Of a DNA stretch of 64,000 nt, positions 16,504-23,594 are shown piece after piece; positions within the stretch are counted from its first letter, which is position 1, and every line of letters starts with the position of its first letter. A program made the translations under genes and the position numbers. The notes under the pieces were generated by a model. It saw only the letters and a program-made list of their open reading frames with translations, did not search any database and was not told where the DNA came from. This DNA is from Elusimicrobia bacterium GWF2_62_30. Its GTDB lineage: Bacteria; Elusimicrobiota; Elusimicrobia; Elusimicrobiales; UBA9959. The stretch is taken from NCBI GenBank assembly GCA_001799995.1, contig MGUK01000097.1, forward strand, positions 1 through 64,000. The letters are read 5' to 3'.

Positions 16504-17142
16504 ATGAAGAAGTTAATGATAGCGGCTGCGGCGGTGGTCGGAATAGGTCTCGGATTCGCCCAGGCAGGCGATATCGTAGATTTTGACGGGAAAGGTGCCG
16601 GCGCCAGGAGTTTTATGGAGAAGCTTAATAAGGCTTCCGACATGCAATGCCGGGTCGTGTGCGAGCGGCCCGGTGATTGCACCACCATCTGCACACCCGT
16701 CAACAAGACTGCGGGGCTTGATATCGCGGCAGTATCGGCGCCCGTACAGGTAGCCGAAGCCGTTATTCCTGCCAGGCGCTTCGACGCCGCGGAAATAGCG
16801 AATATGGACAGGTCCATAGGCACGGCCATTGCTTATGTGCAGTCGCACAAACAGGGCGCGCCGCTTGCGGCAAGCTTTGAATGCCTTAGGAACAGCGGCA
16901 CGCCGGAACAAAAGTTCGCCTTTGTATATAAGGCCGATGCCGCGCCGTATTCGTTCCCCGAAAACTGCGTAAGACAGGACAAGGGTATCTGCAGCTGGGT
17001 CGTAGAGAGTGTCTGCACCACGATCACGGTCGTTTCCTGCGCCTGGGTAACCTCCGGCGACAATCCGCCCATCACCAAGAAAGAATGCCATGACGAATCA
17101 AAAGAGGACTGCAAGAAGGTGAAAAGCTGGATCTGCGACTAA
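16504..17142 (+). CDS. Cys-rich secreted protein
   Basis: This 212-residue protein has a signal peptide (MKKLMIAAAAVVGIGLGFAQ, cleavage near AQAG) and a mature region with twelve cysteines: four within CRVVCERPGDCTTIC at about residues 50-64, one in the middle and seven in the C-terminal 70 residues, ending WICD. The even number suggests disulphide bonding in the periplasm or outside the cell. The ATG at 16504 is preceded by CGGAGAAAACA, a good ribosome-binding site; the open frame extends further upstream but without signal-peptide character. No family is recognised. A membrane protein gene follows on the same strand after 89 bases. Confidence 0.75.
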   Translation: MKKLMIAAAAVVGIGLGFAQAGDIVDFDGKGAGARSFMEKLNKASDMQCRVVCERPGDCTTICTPVNKTAGLDIAAVSAPVQVAEAVIPARRFDAAEIANMDRSIGTAIAYVQSHKQGAPLAASFECLRNSGTPEQKFAFVYKADAAPYSFPENCVRQDKGICSWVVESVCTTITVVSCAWVTSGDNPPITKKECHDESKEDCKKVKSWICD

Positions 17143-17231
17143 TAAGTTAAACTGTTCAGACCGGCCGAGCGGCGTTCCTGCGGGGGCCTTGCCCCAAGCG
17201 GCCTGAGCGGCAAATAAACAGGAGATTTACA

Positions 17232-17723
17232 ATGGAAGTAACACTTATCATACTGGTCCTGTTCGGAGTAACTATCCTGGAGGGCGCCTCCGTCGGCGCG
17301 GGACTGGCGGGCATGGGCGTGGCGGCGGCTTTCGGGGCGGCTTCGGTCGTTATGCTGTTAAAAAAACAGAAGCCCCGGGCATCGGAATTCGCGATAAAGG
17401 CCGCCGTTTCCATTCTTGCGGTCATGCTGCTGTTCGGGTTCAGCAAGCTTAACGGGCGGATTGGGCGCCAGGGCGCCGAAAGCATCGCGGCGGCCTGCGA
17501 TGAATATAAAACCAAAACCGGATCTTATCCGGCTTCAGTGGAACAACTGGTCCCCGGCTATCTCAGCCGGATCCCGGCTGCAAAGATAGCCCTGAGATGG
17601 AATCACTACTGGCTCAAGGACAACAAGGTGTTGTTCGCCGGCGAGCCTGGAATGTATATCCTGTCCTACGACCTTGCGGCTAAGCAGTGGGGAAATATCC
17701 CTACGGACAAGCTGTTTAAATGA
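17232..17723 (+). CDS. Membrane protein with pseudopilin-like C-terminal region
   Basis: This 163-residue protein has two hydrophobic segments with a glycine-rich turn (about residues 3-42), a short basic loop and another helix (about 55-75). A soluble tail follows, in which ESIAAACDEYKTKTGSYPAS and a later LVPGYLSRIP closely resemble the conserved region of type II secretion pseudopilins and related proteins. It lacks a prepilin peptidase site before its first helix, so it is not a normal pilin. GGAGATTTACA precedes the ATG. It may be co-transcribed with the Cys-rich protein. The function is unknown. Confidence 0.7.
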   Translation: MEVTLIILVLFGVTILEGASVGAGLAGMGVAAAFGAASVVMLLKKQKPRASEFAIKAAVSILAVMLLFGFSKLNGRIGRQGAESIAAACDEYKTKTGSYPASVEQLVPGYLSRIPAAKIALRWNHYWLKDNKVLFAGEPGMYILSYDLAAKQWGNIPTDKLFK

Positions 17724-17730
17724 CCAGCCG

Positions 17731-18528
17731 TTAGCGGGCGGGGCGTTTTCCGCCCGGCTTTTCCGGGGGCGGCAGCACCGCGGCCGCCCGCGCGGCCAGT
17801 TCCGCCGCCCTGAGCGGGCGGTCGTATACCCTTACCTCGTCTATATAGCCGCGGAACGCCTGGTTGTCCTGGTACCAGGTACCGAGCGTGAGCTTAAGGA
17901 TGTTCAGGTCCGGGGGCGGCGCGTCCTTGGCCGTATCCGCCAGCTTCCCGTCCAGGAACAGTTCCAGGGTGGCATCCGGCGCGTCGTAGACCAGCGCCGC
18001 GTGGAACCAGCGGTTCGGGACTATCCCGTAGGGAGCGGAAAGCACCCAGGCGTGTTCGCTTTCCTGCACGTCCTTCCTGTAGCGGGAAACGGAGCCCTGC
18101 AGCGCCCACGGCTTGTGCAGCGGGCAGCCCGGCGCGGTGATGGAAAGAGAAGCGCCGGTGGTGAGGGCGGCCACGGTCTGCCAGCCGGACCCGCCCTTGT
18201 AGGGATTGGTCCAGTCGTCCCTCTTTACCAGAAGTTCCAGCGTGAAACCGCCGCCGAGGGAGACCGCGCTGCTCAGCGGGATCTCGAGCCAGTCCTTGGT
18301 GCCGCCGATGAACAGCGCCTTGCCCGCGCGGGCCGGCACCAGCCTGACCTCGTCTCCCGAGGGCTTCGCCTTGAAACCGAACGGGCCTTCGTCGTCGAAG
18401 CCGTTATCGAATGATAAGTTAAGCATCGGCGGGCGGACATCAAAAGGCTCCATCGCCCCGGCCGGCGCCGGGAAAAGCTGCAGGACGGCGCAGAACGCCA
18501 GCGCGCGCAAAAAGTTATTCATTTTCAC
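17731..18528 (-). CDS. Secreted LamG-like (concanavalin A-like) protein
   Basis: This 265-residue protein has a signal peptide (about residues 1-25, ending PAPAGA) and one LamG-type jellyroll domain covering most of the mature chain. Typical LamG features are GGFTLELLVKRDDW, the WFHAALVYDAPDATLELFLD block and GYIDEVRVYDRPLRAAEL near the end. Such domains bind glycans or proteins. Its start overlaps the end of the upstream matrixin gene by 4 bases (ATGA), so the two are almost certainly co-translated and may act together on an extracellular substrate. Confidence 0.85.
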   Translation of the reverse strand: MKMNNFLRALAFCAVLQLFPAPAGAMEPFDVRPPMLNLSFDNGFDDEGPFGFKAKPSGDEVRLVPARAGKALFIGGTKDWLEIPLSSAVSLGGGFTLELLVKRDDWTNPYKGGSGWQTVAALTTGASLSITAPGCPLHKPWALQGSVSRYRKDVQESEHAWVLSAPYGIVPNRWFHAALVYDAPDATLELFLDGKLADTAKDAPPPDLNILKLTLGTWYQDNQAFRGYIDEVRVYDRPLRAAELAARAAAVLPPPEKPGGKRPAR

Positions 18529-19736
18529 TCCTTCGCCTTTAACACCTGTATCCCCACCAGGCCCAGCACTATTTTCCCGGCGCGATCGCGGGCGCAGATA
18601 AGGCGCTCGCCGGGGCCAGCCCGTTTGAAGATCTTCAGCCGGAAGCGGCCCCCGCCGCCGGCCGGCAGCGGGTAAAGGTGATAGTCCGGCGCCGAGCCGC
18701 AGGCGGCCGCCGAAGCGAGCTTGCCTCCCGCTTCCGGGAACGAGATCACCGCCTCGTCCCCCGGTCTCAGCGAGGAGAGGTCCGCGCGGCCCTCCGCGGC
18801 GGCGCTCGTAAGAGCGAAAGGCGCGGGCTCGTCCAGGGTCTTCACGCGCAGGCCTTTGACGGCGGGCGAAGCCGGGGAAAGGGCGAACACAGCCCCGCGC
18901 GCCTGCTCGGCGGCATTTTGCCCTTCGGAAACGTACCAGGAGGAACTCATGCCGGCGCGCGCCTGGGGCAGCAGGTCCATAGAGACCTCCGCCGCCTTGG
19001 AAGCAAGCTTGTACTCTCCCGGCTCGGGTACGGCCAGGGAGAACCGGCCCATGTGGTCCGCGCGGGCCGAGTAAGCGCGGCCGCTGCGCGCGTCCACCGC
19101 GAACACGAAAGCCACGGGATGCTCCCGGGCGGTCTCTATCACCCCGGAAATAGAATAAGGTTTAAGCCCCTCGGGCGCCCAGAGCGCGCGCAGATCGGCG
19201 GCGTCCTGTGCCGGGAGCCCGGCAGGCTCGCCGCGCCCCCAGGCCCGGGGCCCGCTGAACATCACAGAAGCCGGCGTTGCCGAGTGCCCCAGGCCCAGCG
19301 TATGGCCTATCTCGTGTATCAGCGTGGCGGCGTCCATGGCGGAGGGACTGCGGCTGACGAAGAAATACCCCCGCTTGTAGCGGCCGGGAATAGCGCCGTT
19401 AAAAGAGCCGTGCGCCAGTTCGCCGTGGAAATTCCGCGCGCCGTAGAGCACCGCGTGCACGCAGCCGTCATAAGGAACGGACGTGAGGCCGTCATAGCCG
19501 GGCGCTGAAAGGCCCGAGTCGCGCAGGGTCAGCGCGCCGCCGGAAGCCTCCTCCCACAGGGCGAAGGCCCGGCGCAGGCGGACGAGGACTTCCGCCGAAA
19601 CGGGCGCGGCGCGCCCCGCGGCCGCGTCCCACATCTGCGCGGTCGCCTTGTAGCAGAGCGCTTCCGCCGCCGCCGGGCCCCGCAGGGCCGGCAGCAGACA
19701 GAGCGCCGCCGCGGTCGTGAGGATAAATTTATTCAA
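18525..19736 (-). CDS. Secreted matrixin-family zinc metalloprotease
   Basis: This 403-residue protein has a signal peptide (about residues 1-25, ending GPAAA) and a metzincin active site, LIHEIGHTLGLGHS, near residues 139-152. That is the HExxHxxGxxH zinc motif with Glu as the general base. A Met-turn candidate, PASVMFSG, follows directly after a short linker, as in matrixins. The C-terminal half contains a beta-sandwich-like segment (SGVIETAREHPVAFVFAVDA) of the kind used as carboxypeptidase-regulatory-like domains. It forms an overlapping pair with the LamG gene downstream. Substrates are unknown. Confidence 0.9.
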   Translation of the reverse strand: MNKFILTTAAALCLLPALRGPAAAEALCYKATAQMWDAAAGRAAPVSAEVLVRLRRAFALWEEASGGALTLRDSGLSAPGYDGLTSVPYDGCVHAVLYGARNFHGELAHGSFNGAIPGRYKRGYFFVSRSPSAMDAATLIHEIGHTLGLGHSATPASVMFSGPRAWGRGEPAGLPAQDAADLRALWAPEGLKPYSISGVIETAREHPVAFVFAVDARSGRAYSARADHMGRFSLAVPEPGEYKLASKAAEVSMDLLPQARAGMSSSWYVSEGQNAAEQARGAVFALSPASPAVKGLRVKTLDEPAPFALTSAAAEGRADLSSLRPGDEAVISFPEAGGKLASAAACGSAPDYHLYPLPAGGGGRFRLKIFKRAGPGERLICARDRAGKIVLGLVGIQVLKAKE

Positions 19737-19787
19737 AGGACCTTCGCCTCCCGCTTATCGCCGCTTCTTCTCCCCTGCTTCGGCGCC

Positions 19788-20546
19788 CTAGCTTTTTTCG
19801 CGGCGGAACTTCTTTTCGAATTTGGCGCCGCTCTCTACGCGCAGCACCGTGGCAACGCTGCCCTTCACCGAAAAATGCACGTCGTGGCTGGCCAGGAAAA
19901 AGCCCATGTCGAAGCCTTCCTTCATCTGCGCCTTGTCGCGCGAATTGCGCGGGTCGTGGCGGAGGGTATCCGCGACGAGGCGGCCGAAGCCGGCGTAGCC
20001 GGCTGACTCTACCCTCTCCACGTCCGCCCGGCCCTGCGGCGAGAACTCCACCTCCAGCTCCGGGAAAGCGTTCTGTTCCGCCCAGCCGGCGCGCGCGCCG
20101 GCCGCGGCGTCGTAGTCGGGCAGGTACGGCTTGATATCCAGTATGGGCGTGCCGTTAATAAGGTCGGCGCCGGAAAGATAGACGGTGTCCCCCTCCACGC
20201 GCTCCAGCCTGGCCAGCGACAGCCCTATGGGGTTGGGCCGGTGCGGCGAGCGCGAGGCGAACACGCCCACCTTGCGGCCCTTGAGGCGCGGCGGGTGGAT
20301 CTTGGGCAGGAAGGTCTTGCTGGTGCTCATGTGGAACCAGCACAGCAGCCACACATGGCTGAAGCCGGACAGCCCGTCAAGAGAATGCGCGGGGGCGTAC
20401 TGCGGGAGAATGCGGAGCTTCGACTGCGCGCCGGGCACCAGGCCCGGCTGCCGCGGCGTGCCGAACTTCTCCTGGAAGCAGGATTCCAGTATCCCTATGG
20501 GCTTAAGTTCCATGAGCTGCTGCGGCGTGCTGTTTTTTTTTGGCAT
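19788..20546 (-). CDS. trmO: tRNA (N6-threonylcarbamoyladenosine(37)-N6)-methyltransferase TrmO
   Basis: This 252-residue protein matches the TrmO/YaeB family, which methylates t6A37 in tRNA. Family blocks are FGTPRQPGLVPGA, FSHVWLLCWFH, FASRSPHRPNPIGLS (the SP-x-RPNPIG motif) and ILDIKPYLPDYD. The C-terminal domain of the long bacterial form is present. The ATG at 20546 lies only five bases from a perfect inverted repeat and has no ribosome-binding site. An in-frame ATG at 20513 (MELKPIGILES) fits the usual family N-terminus better. The inverted repeat may have replaced the native leader. Confidence 0.92.
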   Translation of the reverse strand: MPKKNSTPQQLMELKPIGILESCFQEKFGTPRQPGLVPGAQSKLRILPQYAPAHSLDGLSGFSHVWLLCWFHMSTSKTFLPKIHPPRLKGRKVGVFASRSPHRPNPIGLSLARLERVEGDTVYLSGADLINGTPILDIKPYLPDYDAAAGARAGWAEQNAFPELEVEFSPQGRADVERVESAGYAGFGRLVADTLRHDPRNSRDKAQMKEGFDMGFFLASHDVHFSVKGSVATVLRVESGAKFEKKFRREKS

Positions 20547-20551
20547 ATTGC

Positions 20552-20633
20552 AGGGGACGCTGGTAAGTATTTAAATTATTACTAACAATTACTGGGCAGT
20601 TGATAAAAACTTAAATACTTACCAGCGTCCCCT
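20552..20633. repeat. Perfect inverted repeat between trmO and a methyltransferase gene
   Basis: Two perfectly complementary 23-base arms lie at 20552-20574 (starting AGGGGACGCTGGTAAG) and 20611-20633, around a 36-base AT-rich loop. The right arm contains the first two bases of the stop triplet of the methyltransferase gene as read on the + strand (CTA at 20632-20634), and the left arm stops five bases before the trmO start. This looks like a small non-autonomous mobile element or REP-like hairpin. It may serve as a terminator-like structure between the two genes. Confidence 0.85.
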
Positions 20634-21378
20634 AAGTCTTTTTGGCCAGTACGATAAGGCGGATACTGTCTTCGGAGAGGGGCTGGCCTTTAAAGCCGCC
20701 CCAGAATTTGAGGGGCTTGAGGCCGGCTTTCTCAAGCGCGGCGCCCAGGCGCTCGCGGGTGTAAAGGCGGCTGAAAAAACTTTTGGTCTGCGCTTTGCCG
20801 GTGCGCTTCATGATCTTGGTCCAGGTGTTGAAGGCGCCGTCCCTGGTCAGCTCCAGCTCTTCCAGGTGGTAATGGTCGCCCATGTCCCACCAGTTGCGCG
20901 GCACGAACCCCTTGCGCACGCACTCCCCGTTGACGATGTCTATAAGAAAAAGCCCGCCTGGCTTAAGCGCGCGCGCCGCGCCCTTGAGCGTCTTCAGGTC
21001 GTCGGAGAAATTCAGGAAATAGCCGAAGCTGGTGAACAGGTTCACGGCCGCGTCGAATTCTTCCCTGAATTTCAGGGCGCGCATGTCGCCGCGCACGAGG
21101 CGCAGGCTTACCTTTTTCTTTTTCGCGCGCGCCGCGGCCTCGCGCAGGTACTCGGCGGAGAAATCGAAACCGGTAACGTTCAGGCCCTTCCCGGCGAATT
21201 CCACGGCGTGGCGCCCCGGGCCGCAGCACAGGTCCAGCAGGGCTTCGCCTCGGCACAGGCCGAGCTGCTTCAGGACGAAGCGCGCCTCGTCGGGGGCTTT
21301 TTTCACCGCGGCCGGTGAGGCCGGGTTATAGAAAGAGTTCTTGAAGAAATTTTTATACCAGCCCGCGGAGGGCCTCAT
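20632..21378 (-). CDS. Class I SAM-dependent methyltransferase
   Basis: This 248-residue protein has the Rossmann methyltransferase fold: motif I in ALLDLCCGPGRHAVEFA (about residues 44-60), an acidic residue at the end of strand 2 (NVTGFDFSAEYL), LVRGDMRAL as motif II/III, and the LKPGGLFLIDIVNGE block. It is of the Methyltransf_25 type; the substrate is unknown. Its start overlaps the stop of a 41-residue gene (ATGA), at the end of a coupled string that begins with folD. Its own stop falls in an inverted repeat. Confidence 0.88.
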   Translation of the reverse strand: MRPSAGWYKNFFKNSFYNPASPAAVKKAPDEARFVLKQLGLCRGEALLDLCCGPGRHAVEFAGKGLNVTGFDFSAEYLREAAARAKKKKVSLRLVRGDMRALKFREEFDAAVNLFTSFGYFLNFSDDLKTLKGAARALKPGGLFLIDIVNGECVRKGFVPRNWWDMGDHYHLEELELTRDGAFNTWTKIMKRTGKAQTKSFFSRLYTRERLGAALEKAGLKPLKFWGGFKGQPLSEDSIRLIVLAKKT

Positions 21379-21500
21379 CGCGGCTGGGCCTTGCCCACCC
21401 AGCCGGTGCGGTCGGCCTCGTCCACGCCGGCGGCGCGGAGCTTCTCGAGCACCGGCGCCGACGGGGGCAGGTCGTAAAGTTTTACCAGCAGGTCCGCCAT
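21375..21500 (-). CDS. Small coupled gene, 41 residues
   Basis: An ATG at 21500 opens a 41-codon frame starting MADLLVKLYDLPPSAPVLEK and ending in TGA, which overlaps the ATG of the methyltransferase gene. Its own ATG overlaps the TAA of the upstream gene (TAATG). These two tight overlaps support translation. The MADLLVKLYDLP start resembles, from memory, the N-terminus of some GNAT-family acetyltransferases, so it could be a truncated remnant of such a gene kept for translational coupling. No function can be assigned. Confidence 0.55.
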   Translation of the reverse strand: MADLLVKLYDLPPSAPVLEKLRAAGVDEADRTGWVGKAQPR

Positions 21501-21958
21501 TATTTGCCGCCCATGCCGGGGATGTTCATGCCGGCCAGCGGATTGGCGCCCGCCGGCCCCTCCGGCTGGTCCTGTTCGCTGAAGGATTTGACCTTTTTCA
21601 GTTTGGGGATGGGTTTACCGTCGGCATCGTACTCGGTTTTCGCGGCGGTTTTTTTCTTCTTGGACTTTTTTACGATGGGATCGGCTTTCTTGTCGAACTT
21701 GTACGTGGGCGTATTGCTCTCGGCCATGAATTTATATTCGGAGACCGGCGCCGGTTTCTTTTTTTTCTTCTTTTTGGCGGCGGCCTTCTTGGCCTTGGGT
21801 TTGGGGGCGGGCGCCTCGTCGGCGGCCGACTGCGCGCCCTCCTGCGTCTGCCCTTCTTCGGGCATCATGGCCGCGGGGTCCTCTTCCTGGGCAAAAGCCG
21901 GCAGGCTGAGCGCCGCGCAGAGAACTACGGCGAACAAAAGGTTCAGGTTTGTTTTCAT
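21500..21958 (-). CDS. Secreted Lys/Ala/Pro-rich low-complexity protein
   Basis: This 152-residue protein has a signal peptide (about residues 1-23, ending LPAFA before QEEDP). The mature chain is low complexity: an acidic stretch, a lysine run (KKAAAKKKKKKKPAPVSEYK) and another basic patch, then a Gly/Met-rich tail ending GMGGK. No domain is recognised. A basic secreted protein could bind nucleic acid, polysaccharide or the cell envelope. It overlaps folD by 4 bases upstream and the 41-residue gene by 1 base downstream. Confidence 0.7.
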   Translation of the reverse strand: MKTNLNLLFAVVLCAALSLPAFAQEEDPAAMMPEEGQTQEGAQSAADEAPAPKPKAKKAAAKKKKKKKPAPVSEYKFMAESNTPTYKFDKKADPIVKKSKKKKTAAKTEYDADGKPIPKLKKVKSFSEQDQPEGPAGANPLAGMNIPGMGGK

Positions 21959-22854
21959 GTAAGTATTATTCCTCCCTTTTCGGTCCTGGGGGCGAGTTCC
22001 GCGGCCTTCACCGCGGCCTCCAGCAGGCAGGCCAGCGTGACCGGCCCCACCCCGCCCGGCACGGGCGTAACCGCCGCGGCCGCGTCTTTGATGTCCTCGA
22101 AATCAGCGTCGCCGCACATACGGCCGTTCTCGTCGAAATTGGTGCCCACGTCTACCACCACGGCGCCGGGGGCCAGCATTTCTTTCTTCACCCACTTGGC
22201 CTTGCCGACGGCCAGCATCACCAGGTCGGCGGCCTTGAACACGGCGGCGATGTCCCGGGTGCGGGTGTGGCAGAGCGTAACGGTGGCGTCGAGGGCGGTC
22301 AGCATATGCGCCAGCGGGCGGCCCACCACGGCCGAACGGCCGGCCACCGCGATGTTCTTGCCCGCCACGTCGAAACCGTGATGCCTGAGCAGCCGTATCA
22401 CAGCCAGCGCCGTGCAGGGCAGGAAGAAGCCGCCATCCTCTATCTCGGAGAATTTCCTGGCTATGAACAGGCGGCCCATATTGAGGGAGGAAAGCCCGTC
22501 CACGTCCTTGGCGGCGGGCAGCGCGTCCCAGGTCTCCCTGGTCTCGAAGCCGTCGGGCAGGGGCCGCTCCAGCATGATGGCGTCGTAGGCGGGGTCCGCG
22601 CCCAGCTTCGCCAGCAGCGCCTTGAAGGCTTCATACCCTTCCGCGGCGTCCGGGGCAAAAAGCTTCACGGTTATGCCGAGCTTCTCGCAGGCGGCGATCT
22701 TGCGCTTCACGTATACTGCGGAAGGCGAGTCCGCGAAATAATTGATTATGGCCAGCGACGGGGCGCGGCCCAGCCTCTCGCGTACGCCCGCTATGCGGGG
22801 CGCCAGGGAGGCCAGTATTTCAGCCGAAAGGGTCTTTCCTTCAAGGGTTCTCAT
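21955..22854 (-). CDS. folD: Bifunctional methylenetetrahydrofolate dehydrogenase/cyclohydrolase FolD
   Basis: This 299-residue enzyme interconverts 5,10-methylene- and 10-formyl-tetrahydrofolate. The catalytic Tyr and Lys are in SAVYVKRKIAACEKLGI (about residues 47-63), the Asp is in the AAKDVDGLSSLN block, and the NADP-binding signature is GRSAVVGRPLAHML. PVPGGVGPVTLACLL near the end is also diagnostic. I placed the start at the ATG at 22854 (MRTLEGKTL), because the open frame upstream does not resemble the family and crosses a terminator. It heads an overlapping four-gene string. Confidence 0.95.
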   Translation of the reverse strand: MRTLEGKTLSAEILASLAPRIAGVRERLGRAPSLAIINYFADSPSAVYVKRKIAACEKLGITVKLFAPDAAEGYEAFKALLAKLGADPAYDAIMLERPLPDGFETRETWDALPAAKDVDGLSSLNMGRLFIARKFSEIEDGGFFLPCTALAVIRLLRHHGFDVAGKNIAVAGRSAVVGRPLAHMLTALDATVTLCHTRTRDIAAVFKAADLVMLAVGKAKWVKKEMLAPGAVVVDVGTNFDENGRMCGDADFEDIKDAAAAVTPVPGGVGPVTLACLLEAAVKAAELAPRTEKGGIILT

Positions 22855-22858
22855 ATTG

Positions 22859-22888
22859 TGAAAAAGGGCGGCCCTTAAAGCCGCCCTT
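22859..22888 (-). terminator. Rho-independent terminator of the beta-rich secreted protein gene
   Basis: A 9-bp perfect stem (AAGGGCGGC at 22864-22872 with GCCGCCCTT at 22880-22888) with a 7-base loop is followed on the reverse strand by a run of T. It lies just after the stop of the gene ending at 22911 and directly before the folD start. Confidence 0.85.
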
Positions 22889-22910
22889 CTTTCTTGTACC
22901 GCGGGGACGG

Positions 22911-23450
22911 CTATTCCTCGTCCTGCACGTAGATGCTGCCGCTGAGGTAGCCGGAGCCGCTGAGCGAGAAGAAGCTGGAGGAGCCCGGCCAGCCGGACAC
23001 CGAGATGCTGCCGTTCATGCTGGTGGAGCCGATCAGCTTGCCGTCCTTGTAGAACTGGACGTAAACGTTGGGATGAACGGACTGAAAGACGTGCTGGTTG
23101 GGGTAGACCCACATGGACGCGTTGACGTTGAGGTAGGTATTGTTGCTGGTGACCTTGCCGGTGCTGTCGCGGAAGGTACCCCAGCCGTTGAGCGTCACGG
23201 AAGTGAAGCCGCCGTTAGTCGGCATGAAGCCGTTGCCGTTAAGGCTGACGTAGCCGGAAACCTGCACATAGCGCGCGGCTTTGTACTTGACCGGGGCGGA
23301 GACCTGGGTCTTGGCCGCGGCGGCCTGGGCGGCTATGGGCAGAACTGTCAGCTGCCTGGTGAAATCAGCGGAGCTGAAATCCATATTCTGGGCGGCGCAG
23401 GTCCCGGCCGCGAAAAGGCCGCAGGCGGCCGCTAAAATTACTCTTTTCAT
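22911..23450 (-). CDS. Secreted beta-rich protein of unknown function
   Basis: This 179-residue protein has a signal peptide (MKRVILAAACGLFAAGTCAA, cleavage near AAQN). The start at 23450 fits the signal peptide and has GGGAACCTTA upstream. The mature chain alternates hydrophobic, Ser, Gly, Asn and Tyr residues (SGYVSLNGNGFMP, NASMWVYPNQHVF, GSGYLSGSIYVQDEE), which suggests a beta sandwich or adhesin-like fold. It is monocistronic, followed by a strong terminator, and preceded by another terminator beyond its own promoter region. No family was recognised. Confidence 0.7.
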   Translation of the reverse strand: MKRVILAAACGLFAAGTCAAQNMDFSSADFTRQLTVLPIAAQAAAAKTQVSAPVKYKAARYVQVSGYVSLNGNGFMPTNGGFTSVTLNGWGTFRDSTGKVTSNNTYLNVNASMWVYPNQHVFQSVHPNVYVQFYKDGKLIGSTSMNGSISVSGWPGSSSFFSLSGSGYLSGSIYVQDEE

Positions 23451-23544
23451 TAAGGTTCCCTCCCTGTCTGTCACTTCATCTATATTATACCAAAAATAGA
23501 CGGCTTATTTTTCCGGATTTTCCAATGAAAAATAGCCTGAAAAC

Positions 23545-23577
23545 GTAAAAAAACGGGGCCGTCTTTACGGCCCCGTT
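23545..23577 (-). terminator. Rho-independent terminator of the first C11 peptidase gene
   Basis: A 10-bp perfect stem (AACGGGGCCG at 23552-23561 and CGGCCCCGTT at 23568-23577) with a 6-base loop is followed on the reverse strand by seven T. It lies 18 bases beyond the peptidase stop. Confidence 0.9.
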
Positions 23578-23594
23578 CTTTCCCGGTTTCCCTG

